33,391 nt of DNA from JANSYP01 sp038751255 (GTDB taxonomy: Bacteria; Pseudomonadota; Alphaproteobacteria; Rhodobacterales; Rhodobacteraceae). Made by a program: the position numbers and the translations under genes. The notes under the pieces were generated by a model that was not told the DNA's origin, ran no database searches, and was given only the letters and a program-made list of their open reading frames with translations. The DNA lies in NCBI GenBank assembly GCA_038751255.1, contig JBCDGN010000039.1:1-33391 (forward strand), written 5' to 3'. This document shows, piece by piece, positions 7,440 through 15,983 of this stretch. Every line of letters begins with the position of its first letter. The stretch's first letter is position 1.

Positions 7440-9077
7440 ATGACCCAATTCATAAATGCCAAAGACACGCTGGTGACCGAAGCCATCGACGGAACCTTGC
7501 GAACCGCGGGCGGACGCTTGGCGCGGCTCGACGGCTACCCTCATATCAAAGTGGTGGTGCGGACCGATTGGGACAAATCCAAAGTCGCCTTGGTCTCGGG
7601 CGGTGGCTCTGGCCACGAGCCAAGCCATGCCGGCTTCGTTGGACAAGGGATGCTGACCGCGGCAGTGTGCGGAGATGTCTTCGCCTCTCCCTCGGTCGAC
7701 GCAGTCTTGGCAGGGATCTTGGCCGTCACAGGCGACGCGGGCTGTTTGTTGATTGTCAAAAACTACACCGGAGACCGTTTGAATTTCGGGCTCGCGGCAG
7801 AGCGCGCCAAAGCCTTCGGACTGAAGGTCAATATGGTGGTGGTCGATGACGACATTGCGCTGCCCGACCTCCCCCAGGCTCGTGGCGTGGCCGGGACGCT
7901 TTTTGTTCACAAGATTGCGGGTGCGCTCGCCGACCAGGGTGCGGGTCTCGGACAGGTCACCGAAGCGGCTGAACGTGTGATCTCGGGTGTCGCCACCATT
8001 GGGATGTCGCTCGACACATGTTCAGTACCCGGCTCGCCGAAAGAAGATCGGATCGAGGTCGGCAAGGCCGAACTTGGCCTGGGTATTCACGGCGAAGCGG
8101 GTGTCGAACAAGTAACCTATTCTGGGGCCCACGCGGCGATGGAGATGGTGGTCGACCGGCTTTTGCCCAGCGTCGCACCAGGACCCCATGTGGCACTTTT
8201 GAACAATCTTGGCGGAGCGATGCCGCTGGAGATGTCGGTTTTGGCCGAAGAGCTTCTGCGCTCAAAACTCGGGCCTCAGATCCGTTGGCTTGTTGGTCCT
8301 GCACCGATGATGACCTCGCTCGACATGCAAGGCTTCTCGGTCTCGCTCCTGCCGGTCTCGAAGGCTGATGAAACCGCTCTTTTCGCGCCGGTGGCCCCCT
8401 GGGCTTGGCCTGGCTGCCAACAGGTTGGCGAGATCGATATGCTTCCTTTGCCCGATGGATTGACCCCGCTGCCGCTGACCCCGTCAAAGAATCCAGCGAT
8501 GGCAAACTTCCTCAAACGCTGCTGCGCGATTTTGATCGCCGCAGAGGCCGAGCTCAACGCGCTCGACGCAAAGTCAGGCGACGGAGATACTGGAACAACG
8601 TTGGCCACAGCGGCGCGGGCATTGCTGGGCGCGATGGAACGTTTGCCACTGGCTGACCAAACCCAGCTTTACCGCGCGATCGGTCAAGAATTGTCGCAAA
8701 CCATGGGCGGATCGTCTGGTGTGCTGCTCGCGATTTTCTTTGCTGCCGCCGGGGATGCCTCGGCCAATGGCTATGAGGCGACCAGCGCCCTAAAAGCTGG
8801 GCTAGATCGCATTCAACAGGTAGGCGGCGCAGAGCCTGGTGACCGCACCATGATCGACGCACTCGCCCCGGCGCTCGACGCCTTGCCCCAAGGCATTGCC
8901 GCCGCCGCAGCTGCAGCGCGCGAAGGGGCCGAAAGAACGGCGACGATCACGAAGGCCAAAGCCGGGCGCGCGACCTATATCTCGGCCGAAAAACTGGCCG
9001 GACATAATGATCCGGGTGCTGAGGCCGTGGCGCGGCTCTTTGAGCAGATCGTCCAAGACGTCGACGCCTTGGCCTAG
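7440..9077 (+). CDS. dihydroxyacetone-kinase family ketose kinase (fused DhaK-DhaL)
   Basis: A 545-residue ATP-dependent kinase of short ketoses such as dihydroxyacetone or erythrulose. The DhaK half carries SGGGSGHEP (53-61), NYTGD (to D112) and the substrate-binding His in GLGIHGEAG (H217). The DhaL half has the Mg-ATP aspartates in LDAKSGDGDTG (D376, D381, D383), followed by GGSSG and GDRTMIDAL. Start is ATG 7440 with TGAGGAGG upstream overlapping the previous stop. As the last gene of the operon it probably phosphorylates the ketose made by oxidising the imported polyol. Whether it prefers a C3 or C4 ketose cannot be told; the erythrulose kinases of apiose and erythritol pathways belong to the same family. 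Confidence 0.93.
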   Translation: MTQFINAKDTLVTEAIDGTLRTAGGRLARLDGYPHIKVVVRTDWDKSKVALVSGGGSGHEPSHAGFVGQGMLTAAVCGDVFASPSVDAVLAGILAVTGDAGCLLIVKNYTGDRLNFGLAAERAKAFGLKVNMVVVDDDIALPDLPQARGVAGTLFVHKIAGALADQGAGLGQVTEAAERVISGVATIGMSLDTCSVPGSPKEDRIEVGKAELGLGIHGEAGVEQVTYSGAHAAMEMVVDRLLPSVAPGPHVALLNNLGGAMPLEMSVLAEELLRSKLGPQIRWLVGPAPMMTSLDMQGFSVSLLPVSKADETALFAPVAPWAWPGCQQVGEIDMLPLPDGLTPLPLTPSKNPAMANFLKRCCAILIAAEAELNALDAKSGDGDTGTTLATAARALLGAMERLPLADQTQLYRAIGQELSQTMGGSSGVLLAIFFAAAGDASANGYEATSALKAGLDRIQQVGGAEPGDRTMIDALAPALDALPQGIAAAAAAAREGAERTATITKAKAGRATYISAEKLAGHNDPGAEAVARLFEQIVQDVDALA

Positions 9078-9088
9078 CCTGGCAAGTC

Positions 9089-10126
9089 CTAAGGCGCCGC
9101 GACGGTATTGCCTGAAATCAAGGTGAACCCGACATCTTTGATCGGGTCTAGGGGTTGATCAAAGATGCGGCCCAACACCATCTCTGCTGAGACCTGACCA
9201 ATCTTAAGATGGGAGACCGAGGTCGAGGTCAGCCGGTAGGGTTGGATAGATGCAATCGGCAGATCACCCCAACCGGCGATGCCAATATCCTCTGGGATCT
9301 TCAGCCCGCGCTTTTCGCAGTAGCGCAGTCCGCCAATCGCCATGTTGTCATTCTGATAGTAGATCACCTCGACGTCTCGATTGGACGCCAAAAGCTGCTC
9401 AGTGCCGTAAAACCCGGTGTAAAACCCAGGCACATCCTTGAGCAAAAGCTGTTTCGCCAAGGATCCTCGCGCATCTTCGACCGCCTTGGTGTATCCTGCA
9501 AGACGGGCGTTCGCGGCATTTGCGGTATCGTGATGGGTGCCGACATAGCCGAAGGCTTGATAGCCGAGCCCCGCCAGATAGCGGCCCATGCTATAGCCGC
9601 TGTCGAAGTGATTGAGACCGACACACATATCGAGCGGGCTGGAGTTGAAATCCCATATCTCGACGAGTGGGATGTTGGAGGATTTGAGCAATTGGATCGC
9701 TTTTGGTGTGTGGGCTCGCCCGGTGATAATCAGCCCGGCTGGCTGCCAAGACAGCACCGTCTCCAGCCATTTTTCCTCTTGATCAACCGCGTTCTCAGTC
9801 ATCCCCAGCACGGTTTGGTGCCCGAAAGCTGTGAGTTTGCGGTGGATGCCCTCGAGCACTTGCGTGAAAATTTCATTGCCCAGTTCCGGGATCGCCACCC
9901 CCACAAAAGTAGAGCGTGTATCGCCTGCAAAAACCGTCGCTAAGCGATTCGGCAGGTATCCCAAGCGTTCAACCTCAGCCAACACTTTGGTACGCGTTTT
10001 TTCCGAGAAACCGCCTTCGTTTCGGATCACGCGGCTCGCCGTCATCTTTGACACCCCAGCAGCAGCGGCGACATCAGAGAGGCTTACTTTATTGTTTTTA
10101 ATAGTTTTTTCGTCTCTCTGGCTCAT
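9089..10126 (-). CDS. LacI-family regulator, GntR-like, recognition helix SKMTASR
   Basis: A 345-residue DNA-binding regulator. The helix-turn-helix is VSLSDVAAAAGVSKMTASRV (about residues 14-33), followed by a hinge and a sugar-binding-protein-like domain. Phrases such as LSWQPAGLIITGRAHTP and IPLVEIWD resemble E. coli GntR (gluconate regulator) more than LacI. It is divergent from the double ABC operon; two GTTACGGGTAAC operators lie in the shared region, one 14 nt from its start, so it should repress both that operon and itself. Its 3' end lies 11 bp from the convergent kinase gene. No strong Shine-Dalgarno is seen. The effector is unknown, perhaps a sugar acid. Confidence 0.92.
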   Translation of the reverse strand: MSQRDEKTIKNNKVSLSDVAAAAGVSKMTASRVIRNEGGFSEKTRTKVLAEVERLGYLPNRLATVFAGDTRSTFVGVAIPELGNEIFTQVLEGIHRKLTAFGHQTVLGMTENAVDQEEKWLETVLSWQPAGLIITGRAHTPKAIQLLKSSNIPLVEIWDFNSSPLDMCVGLNHFDSGYSMGRYLAGLGYQAFGYVGTHHDTANAANARLAGYTKAVEDARGSLAKQLLLKDVPGFYTGFYGTEQLLASNRDVEVIYYQNDNMAIGGLRYCEKRGLKIPEDIGIAGWGDLPIASIQPYRLTSTSVSHLKIGQVSAEMVLGRIFDQPLDPIKDVGFTLISGNTVAAP

Positions 10127-10139
10127 CGATTTACGCGCT

Positions 10140-10155
10140 ACGTTACGGGTAACGT
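10140..10155. promoter_or_regulatory. LacI-family operator O1
   Basis: ACGTTACGGGTAACGT has two 7-bp arms, ACGTTAC and GTAACGT, around a GG centre. The core is close to the E. coli GntR/IdnR site TGTTACCGGTAACA recalled from the literature. It lies just upstream of the regulator gene and just ahead of the -35 box of the divergent ABC operon. Confidence 0.8.
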
Positions 10156-10161
10156 TTTTAA

Positions 10162-10190
10162 TTGACAGATGATGGTTTCAGCCGGATGTT
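10162..10190 (+). promoter_or_regulatory. probable sigma-70 promoter of the double ABC operon
   Basis: TTGACA (10162-10167) is a perfect -35 box; GATGTT (10185-10190) follows after 17 bp as a weak -10. Operators O1 and O2 bracket it, and O2 would cover the start point, which fits repression. Confidence 0.6.
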
Positions 10191-10196
10191 AGGGCA

Positions 10197-10212
10197 ACGT
10201 TACGGGTAACTC
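10197..10212. promoter_or_regulatory. LacI-family operator O2
   Basis: ACGTTACGGGTAACTC repeats the core GTTACGGGTAAC of O1 exactly, 57 bp away centre to centre. Two identical cores in one divergent region suggest joint binding by the regulator encoded at 9089-10126, possibly with a short loop. Confidence 0.8.
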
Positions 10213-10269
10213 AACATGGCTTGGAGGAAGCCAGAGCTGCCCGGGGACGGCTGTTAGGGGAGGATGCAG

Positions 10270-11775
10270 GTGCCTGGCACTGCGCAAAACAATCTGTTCT
10301 TTGACGGGATACAGAAGCATTTTGGCGGCACCTATGCGCTGCAAAATGTATCTCTGAACATCGAAAGAGGCGAGATTGTTGCGCTGCTCGGAGAGAACGG
10401 CGCTGGAAAGTCGACTCTGATCAAAATCCTCGGTGGCATTCACAAGGCCGATGAAGGCCGCGTGCTGATTGATGGCCATGTGTATGAGCACCGTCCCGGC
10501 GGATTTGGTCAGCATCAATCGGTTGCCTTCATCCACCAAGATCTGGGCATGATCGAGTGGATGACGGTGGCAGAAAACATCGCCTTGGCCCTTGGCTACG
10601 CGCGTAACTCCGGTCTGATCAGTTGGCACAGCGTGGAAAGCTTTGCGAGCCAGGCACTTGAAAAAGTGGGGGTCGATATCGATCCGACCACCCGCATTCA
10701 GGACCTTTCCCGAACAGAGAAATCTCTGGTCGCGATCGCACGCGCCCTGGCAGTGGATTGCGATTACCTGGTTCTAGACGAACCCACAGCCTCCTTGCCC
10801 GCCAATGAAGTTGACGTCCTCTTCAACGCGCTCAGGCCTCTGAAGGAACAAGGCGTGGGCATGATCTATGTCTCTCACCGCTTGGATGAGATCTTTCGCA
10901 TCGCCGACCGGGTTGCCGTGCTGCGCGACGGAGAACTCGTCGGTCTGCGCGCGATAGAACACACCACGCCGGAAGAACTGGTCTATATGATCGTCGGTCG
11001 CCGCATGCGAGAGGTGGCCAAGATCAAAACATCCGTTGGCACACCGATCTTGTCTGTCTCAGATCTCCAGGTTGGACCGGCAGGGCCAGCAAGCTTTGAA
11101 CTAAGACAAAACGAAATCGTCGGGCTGGTGGGGCTGCGAGGCGCCGGACATGAAGCCGTGTCTCGCGCGCTTTTTGGGGTGGAGCCCTTCACCGGCAAAG
11201 TGATCCTGGGCGGTGAGACCCCAGATCTCAGCAGTCCGGAATCGGCGCTCGCCTCTGGAGTGGATTTGGTCGCGCGCGACCGAACCGAAGAATCCGTGGC
11301 GGTGTCACTGACCATCCGCGAGAACACGTTTCTCAATCCCGCCGCGGTAGGACGGGGCTTGTTGTCGGTCCTCAGTCCCGGGAAAGAAAGCAAGCTTGCT
11401 GAAACCATCGGGGCGGAGGTCGCGCTGTCGCCCAATGATCAAAGCATGGCCATCGAAAGCCTCTCCGGCGGCAATCAGCAAAAGGTCGTTATTGGACGCT
11501 GGCTCAACACCAAAAGAAAGCTTTTGATCTGCGAAGACCCCACCGCTGGCGTCGATGTTGGCGCCAAGGCGGAGATCTACGCGCTCTTGAACCAAGCGAT
11601 GCAAGATGGCGTCGGGATCCTCGTGGTCTCAACCGATTTCGAAGAGGTTGCCACCATCTGCCACCGCGCCATCGTCTTTAGCCAAGGCGCTATCGTTGAG
11701 GAGCTCAAGGGCGCTGAGTTGACCACTGAGAACCTCATTCATGCGGCCTCGGCCTCCAACGCCAATGCCTCTTAG
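10270..11775 (+). CDS. sugar ABC transporter ATPase, two-domain RbsA type
   Basis: A 501-residue protein with two tandem ATPase domains. Domain 1 has Walker A GENGAGKST (41-49), a divergent signature (LSRTEKSLVAIARAL) and Walker B YLVLDEPTASL. Domain 2 has the usual degenerate P-loop region (VGLRGAGHEAV) and a good LSGGNQQKV signature with EDPTAGVDVGAK. This is normal for RbsA/MglA proteins. The start is probably GTG 10270, since AGGGGAGG (10256-10263) directly abuts the in-frame ATG at 10264, leaving no spacing, but lies 6 nt from the GTG. It is the first gene of the operon, downstream of operators O1 and O2, and works with the permease and binding protein that follow. Confidence 0.92.
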   Translation: MPGTAQNNLFFDGIQKHFGGTYALQNVSLNIERGEIVALLGENGAGKSTLIKILGGIHKADEGRVLIDGHVYEHRPGGFGQHQSVAFIHQDLGMIEWMTVAENIALALGYARNSGLISWHSVESFASQALEKVGVDIDPTTRIQDLSRTEKSLVAIARALAVDCDYLVLDEPTASLPANEVDVLFNALRPLKEQGVGMIYVSHRLDEIFRIADRVAVLRDGELVGLRAIEHTTPEELVYMIVGRRMREVAKIKTSVGTPILSVSDLQVGPAGPASFELRQNEIVGLVGLRGAGHEAVSRALFGVEPFTGKVILGGETPDLSSPESALASGVDLVARDRTEESVAVSLTIRENTFLNPAAVGRGLLSVLSPGKESKLAETIGAEVALSPNDQSMAIESLSGGNQQKVVIGRWLNTKRKLLICEDPTAGVDVGAKAEIYALLNQAMQDGVGILVVSTDFEEVATICHRAIVFSQGAIVEELKGAELTTENLIHAASASNANAS

Positions 11776-11786
11776 GAAGAACACCT

Positions 11787-12806
11787 ATGCAATCGCTTGA
11801 GTCCACTGCACTGGAACCGACAAAGGCCGAACTGAAGGGCGCAACTTTTAGGACTCGTTTGCTGCGATTCTTGCCGGTTTATGGCTTGGTGATCCTGACG
11901 CTTTTGCTGATCCTGCTGTTTTCCATACTCCTGCCAAACACCTTCCCCACCCTTCTAAACCTGCGTGCGATCATCTCTGACAAGGCGATCATTGCGCTTC
12001 TGTCTCTCGGCGCGATGATCCCGATGGCGGCAGGTCGAATTGACCTCACCGTTGGCTACGGGATTGTGCTTTGGCACATTCTAGCGATCTCTTTGCAGAC
12101 CATGCTGGGGCTGCCTTGGCCTGTTGCCGTGGCGATAGTGCTTGCCTTGGGTCTTTTAACGGGCTTTTTGAACGGCCTCCTGGTCGAGGTTGCAAAGATC
12201 GACAGCTTCATTGCAACGCTTGGCACAGGTACAGTGCTCTACGCGTTGGCGCTTTGGCACACGGGCGGACGACAGATGGTGGGCGTGCTGCCCGAAAGCT
12301 TCTTTGCCATCAACGGCACCTTCGTCCTAGGCCTGCCCATCACCGGGTTTTACGTTTTGGCAATCACCATCGCGATGTGGCTGGTGCTCGAGTACACTCC
12401 GATAGGTCGCTATCTTTACGCCATCGGCGGCAATCAACGGGCGGCGCAGCTGAACGGCATTCCCACACGAAAATATGTGATCGGCGCGTTTATGAGTTCT
12501 GGCTTGATCACCGCTTTTGCAGGAGTGCTCTTGGCCTCGAAACTCAGGATTGGCCAAGCCTCGGTAGGTCTTGAGTTTCTTTTACCCGCGCTTGTGGGCG
12601 CCTTTCTCGGCTCGACCACCATCAAGCCCGGGCGGGTCAATGTCTGGGGCACGATCGTTGGCGTCGTCATCCTCGCCGTCGGGATTTCCGGCATTCAGCA
12701 ATTTGGCGGCTCTTTCTGGGTCGAGCCTATGTTCAACGGCGTCACCCTGCTCGTGGCCATCGGCATCGCAGGCTATGCCCAACGGCGCAAAGGCGCCAAC
12801 AAATGA
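11787..12806 (+). CDS. sugar ABC transporter permease, RbsC type (first importer)
   Basis: A 339-residue integral membrane protein of the RbsC/branched-chain permease family with roughly eight to ten hydrophobic segments. The family-typical stretches GRIDLTVGYG (equivalent to GGIDLSVG) and YAIGGNQRAAQLNGI are clear, as is the late LVGAFLGSTTIKPGRVN loop. ATG 11787 follows GGAAGAA and lies 11 nt after the ATPase stop. It forms the channel for the importer encoded at 10270-13881. Confidence 0.92.
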   Translation: MQSLESTALEPTKAELKGATFRTRLLRFLPVYGLVILTLLLILLFSILLPNTFPTLLNLRAIISDKAIIALLSLGAMIPMAAGRIDLTVGYGIVLWHILAISLQTMLGLPWPVAVAIVLALGLLTGFLNGLLVEVAKIDSFIATLGTGTVLYALALWHTGGRQMVGVLPESFFAINGTFVLGLPITGFYVLAITIAMWLVLEYTPIGRYLYAIGGNQRAAQLNGIPTRKYVIGAFMSSGLITAFAGVLLASKLRIGQASVGLEFLLPALVGAFLGSTTIKPGRVNVWGTIVGVVILAVGISGIQQFGGSFWVEPMFNGVTLLVAIGIAGYAQRRKGANK

Positions 12807-12831
12807 TCTTTCGAAAACATGGGAGGAAACA

Positions 12832-13881
12832 ATGTTCAAACGGACTTTTTTGACAACCTCGGTTGTCGCCCTCGCGGCAGGTTTGGCAGCGCCCGTCATG
12901 GCTCAGAGTGCCTTTGATGGGCCAACGTCCGGGCCCACGGCGGCGGAAGGCAAATCCATCGTGATGGTGGCAGGTGATCTGAAAAACGGCGGCATCCTCG
13001 GTGTCGGAGAAGGCGTGGAAGAAGCAGCTGGCGTGATCGGTTGGGAGATACGTGTGCTCGATGGCGCAGGATCGATCCAAGGCCGAACCGCGGCTTTGGG
13101 CCAAGCGCTCGCGCTGAAGCCCGATGGGTTGATCATCAACGGTTTCGACGCGGTGGAACAGCAAGCCGCCCTTGAAGGGGTCGTTGAAGCTGGCATTCCC
13201 ATGGTTGCCTGGCACTCCGGCCCAAAGATTGGCTGTGACGCCCCGGGCGGGATCTTTGCCAATGTCTCTACCGACGCGATGACTGTATCTGAGGTCGCTG
13301 CCGAATGGGCCATCGAAGACGCAGGTAATGATGTCGGCGCGATCATCTTTACTGACAGCACCTATCAGATTGCCATCGACAAAGCCGACCGCATCAAGGA
13401 AACCATCGAAGCGATGGGCGGCACCGTGCTCGAATATGTTGACACGCCAATCGCCGAGACGTCTAGCCGGATGGGACCTCTCACGATCAGCCTGCTGCAA
13501 AAGTATGGCGATAGCTGGACCCATGCGCTTGCGATCAACGATCTTTATTTCGACTTCATGGGCCCGGCCCTGGCCTCTGTTGGGATTGCGCCAGAAAAAG
13601 GTCCGCAGGCGGGGTCTGCCGGAGATGGCTCTGAAGCGTCCTTCCAGCGCATCCGGACCGGGAACTACCAGACCATCACTGTGGCCGAGCCGTTGAACCT
13701 TCAGGGCTGGCAGTTGGTTGACGAGTTGAACCGCGCAATCCAGGGCGCAGACTGCTCGGGCTATGTCACCTCGCCGGCTTTGGTGACCCAAGATGGCTTG
13801 TCGAAAATGAGCGATGACGACAACCGTTTCGACCCCGATATCCCCTACCGTGAAGCCTACTCGGACATCTGGGGAAAATAA
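12832..13881 (+). CDS. sugar ABC transporter binding protein, RbsB type (first importer)
   Basis: A 349-residue periplasmic protein of the Peripla_BP_4 class. ATG 12832 has GGGAGGA upstream and gives a signal peptide MFKRTFLTTSVVALAAGLAA ending PVMA before QSAF; longer in-frame starts would overlap the permease gene. The mature protein shows the alternating strand-helix pattern of ribose/galactose-binding proteins, with IVMVAGD, GLIINGFDAVEQQ and IPMVAWHSG marking domain 1. The ligand is not predictable. The gene is followed at 13889 by a hairpin and then by a second complete importer. Confidence 0.92.
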   Translation: MFKRTFLTTSVVALAAGLAAPVMAQSAFDGPTSGPTAAEGKSIVMVAGDLKNGGILGVGEGVEEAAGVIGWEIRVLDGAGSIQGRTAALGQALALKPDGLIINGFDAVEQQAALEGVVEAGIPMVAWHSGPKIGCDAPGGIFANVSTDAMTVSEVAAEWAIEDAGNDVGAIIFTDSTYQIAIDKADRIKETIEAMGGTVLEYVDTPIAETSSRMGPLTISLLQKYGDSWTHALAINDLYFDFMGPALASVGIAPEKGPQAGSAGDGSEASFQRIRTGNYQTITVAEPLNLQGWQLVDELNRAIQGADCSGYVTSPALVTQDGLSKMSDDDNRFDPDIPYREAYSDIWGK

Positions 13882-13888
13882 TCCAACA

Positions 13889-13921
13889 TCGGCAGCCTTG
13901 GTATTTCGCTAGGGCTGCCGA
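13889..13921 (+). terminator. intercistronic hairpin after binding-protein gene
   Basis: TCGGCAGCC (13889-13897) pairs perfectly with GGCTGCCGA (13913-13921) across a 15-nt loop, starting 8 nt after the binding-protein stop. No T tract follows. It probably protects the upstream message from 3' degradation or partially terminates transcription between the two importers. Confidence 0.6.
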
Positions 13922-13992
13922 CACACACAAACGAAAACAGTTTCGCAGGTGGGCGTCCAAACGGGGCGGCTCTTTGCCGAAGGGGAGACATG

Positions 13993-14754
13993 ATGTCGGA
14001 AACACCGCTGGTGCAAATGCGCGGGATCACCAAACGCTTTGGTGGGGTCACCGCCCTGCAAGACGTCAATTTTGAGGCCCGCGCAGGTGAGGTCACTGCG
14101 ATTGTCGGCGACAACGGTGCTGGCAAATCCACCCTGATCAAGATCCTGACCGGAGTGTACCAACCGAGCGAAGGTGAAATCCTACTCGATGGCGAACGCC
14201 TCGAAATGGCAAGCCATTCCGACGCCATCGCCCTCGGCATTGATGCAGTCTATCAGACCTTGGCGCTCGCAGATCATCTGACCCCCGCTGCGAATATGTT
14301 TCTCGGCAATGAGCTTACGACGCGCTTTCTTGGGATGGACATGCTCGACAACAAGCGCATGAAGGCCGAAGCCAGCCGAGTTCTCGACGAACGCCTTGGC
14401 GTACGGCTGAAATCGATGGATGTGCAGACCGATAGTCTTTCAGGCGGTCAGCGCCAAGCCGTTGCCATCGCCCGAGCGGTTTATCATGACGATTTGCGGG
14501 TCCTGGTCATGGATGAACCCACCGCCGCGCTTGGACCGCAGGAAACCGCGCGCACGCTGAAGCTGATTAAGGCGCTGCGTGAACAGGGTCTGGCGGTCGT
14601 GCTAATCAGCCATTCGCTCGACGATGTGTTTGAGGTGTCCGACCGGGTGCATGTCCAACGTCGGGGCCGCGCTGTGGGTGGGGTCATCACGGCTGAAAGC
14701 TCTGTCCAAGAAGTTCTGGGGCTCATTGTCGGCGCCCAAGACGCCGCCGCCTGA
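13993..14754 (+). CDS. sugar ABC transporter ATPase, single-domain FrcA type (second importer)
   Basis: A 253-residue protein with one ATPase domain: GDNGAGKST Walker A, LSGGQRQAVAIARAV signature, Walker B LVMDEPTAALG and switch His in LISHSLDDVFE. FrcA- and XylG-like single-domain ATPases of this length act as homodimers, in contrast to the two-domain ATPase of the first importer. I prefer ATG 13993 to the adjacent ATG 13990 because GGGGAG ends 5 nt before 13993 but only 2 nt before 13990. It belongs with the permease at 14766 and the LuxP-like binding protein at 15984. Confidence 0.92.
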   Translation: MSETPLVQMRGITKRFGGVTALQDVNFEARAGEVTAIVGDNGAGKSTLIKILTGVYQPSEGEILLDGERLEMASHSDAIALGIDAVYQTLALADHLTPAANMFLGNELTTRFLGMDMLDNKRMKAEASRVLDERLGVRLKSMDVQTDSLSGGQRQAVAIARAVYHDDLRVLVMDEPTAALGPQETARTLKLIKALREQGLAVVLISHSLDDVFEVSDRVHVQRRGRAVGGVITAESSVQEVLGLIVGAQDAAA

Positions 14755-14765
14755 GGAGAACAGCA

Positions 14766-15893
14766 ATGACCGCAACAACAACCAACTCCGCTGGTAAGCC
14801 CATTGTGGAAAGGCTGGAGCCCTATTTGGCGCTAATGGGGCCGATGGTGATGATCCTTGCCATTTTGCTGTTCATGGGCGTCGCAGAGCCCACGCGGTAT
14901 TTCCGCATCTCCAACCTCAATCTGATCCTGTTGGATGCCGCGCTCTACATGCCGATGGCGATGGCCATGACTTTTGTGATCACACAAAGGGGGATCGATC
15001 TGTCGATCGGCTCAATCGCTGCCCTCTCGGGTATCCTTATGGCGTTTTTGATCAAGCAATATGGATTTCCAGCCTGGATCGCGATGCCCTTCGCCATTGT
15101 GCTGGGCGCATTGATGGGCCTGATCAACGGCTTGATCATCACTCGGTTTAAAGTGCCCGATTTGATCGGTACGCTAGCAATGGATCTTGTCTATCGCGGG
15201 CTCGCATTGGTTATTGCCAAAGGCCTAGTGTTGGCGCGCTTTCCCGAGCTGATCACCGAGATCGGGCGCGGGCAGATCCCAGGCTTTATTCCTGTTCCGG
15301 TTGTCTTAGGACTGATTACGATGGCGCTTGGCTACTGGGCTCTGAAAAAGACCTATTTCGGACGCTACACCGTGGCCATCGGGTCCAATCCTGAGGCCTC
15401 AGAGATGACCGGGATCGCCGTCGATCGCTACAAGGTTTATGCCTACGTGCTGATGGGCGCGGCCGCTGCAATGGCAGGCGTGATGCTGACCGGCAAACTG
15501 AACGCGATCCAGGCAACCTCCGCGCCTTACTTTAACCTCCATGTGATCGCTGCGGTGGTCGTGGGCGGCACCTCGCTTTTCGGTGGACGCGCCTCGATGG
15601 TTGGCTCGCTGGCAGGCGTGTTGCTGCTGTCCATGATGATCAACGCGCTGGTCACACTGCGGATCGAGTTTTTCTGGCAATCAGTTGCATCCGGCGTGGT
15701 GATCGTCAGCTCGGTCGCGCTTTACACCTGGCTGCAACAAAAGGATCGCGATCAAGCGCGTGGCCTGCTTGCCGGGTTGAAAACCAAAGAAGCGCAAAAG
15801 ATGATCCGGTTTTCAGGGCTGATCATCGGCGCCCTCATTCTGTTGCTGGCACTTGGGGCCGGCCTTGCAACGGATCCCACGCCCAGTGGCTAA
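14766..15893 (+). CDS. sugar ABC transporter permease, RbsC/FrcC type, with C-terminal extra helix (second importer)
   Basis: A 375-residue membrane protein. The family motif RGIDLSIGSIAALSG and the later AIGSNPEASEMTGI are present. After the usual C-terminal end near the basic stretch QQKDRDQARG, about 50 extra residues remain, including a hydrophobic segment (SGLIIGALILLLALGAGLA) that looks like an additional transmembrane helix ending in a short polar tail. RbsC-type permeases are commonly about 320-340 residues, so this extension is unusual. The start has GGAGAA upstream and lies 11 nt after the ATPase stop. Confidence 0.9.
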   Translation: MTATTTNSAGKPIVERLEPYLALMGPMVMILAILLFMGVAEPTRYFRISNLNLILLDAALYMPMAMAMTFVITQRGIDLSIGSIAALSGILMAFLIKQYGFPAWIAMPFAIVLGALMGLINGLIITRFKVPDLIGTLAMDLVYRGLALVIAKGLVLARFPELITEIGRGQIPGFIPVPVVLGLITMALGYWALKKTYFGRYTVAIGSNPEASEMTGIAVDRYKVYAYVLMGAAAAMAGVMLTGKLNAIQATSAPYFNLHVIAAVVVGGTSLFGGRASMVGSLAGVLLLSMMINALVTLRIEFFWQSVASGVVIVSSVALYTWLQQKDRDQARGLLAGLKTKEAQKMIRFSGLIIGALILLLALGAGLATDPTPSG

Positions 15894-15983
15894 CGCTGGC
15901 GCATCTGACTCCGGCGTGCCATTTCAACACTCGATGGCGCGCCAAGACGTCTCCAATACTTTCAAGAAAGGGAGGAACTTACC

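Noticed and set aside
12571..12831. N-terminal extension of the binding protein at 12832
   Set aside because: It would overlap the permease gene and hide a clear signal peptide that begins at 12832 after GGGAGGA.
12742..13791. 349-codon open frame on the minus strand
   Set aside because: It lies antisense to a well-supported sugar-binding protein gene with signal peptide and family motifs; long antisense frames are expected in high-GC DNA.
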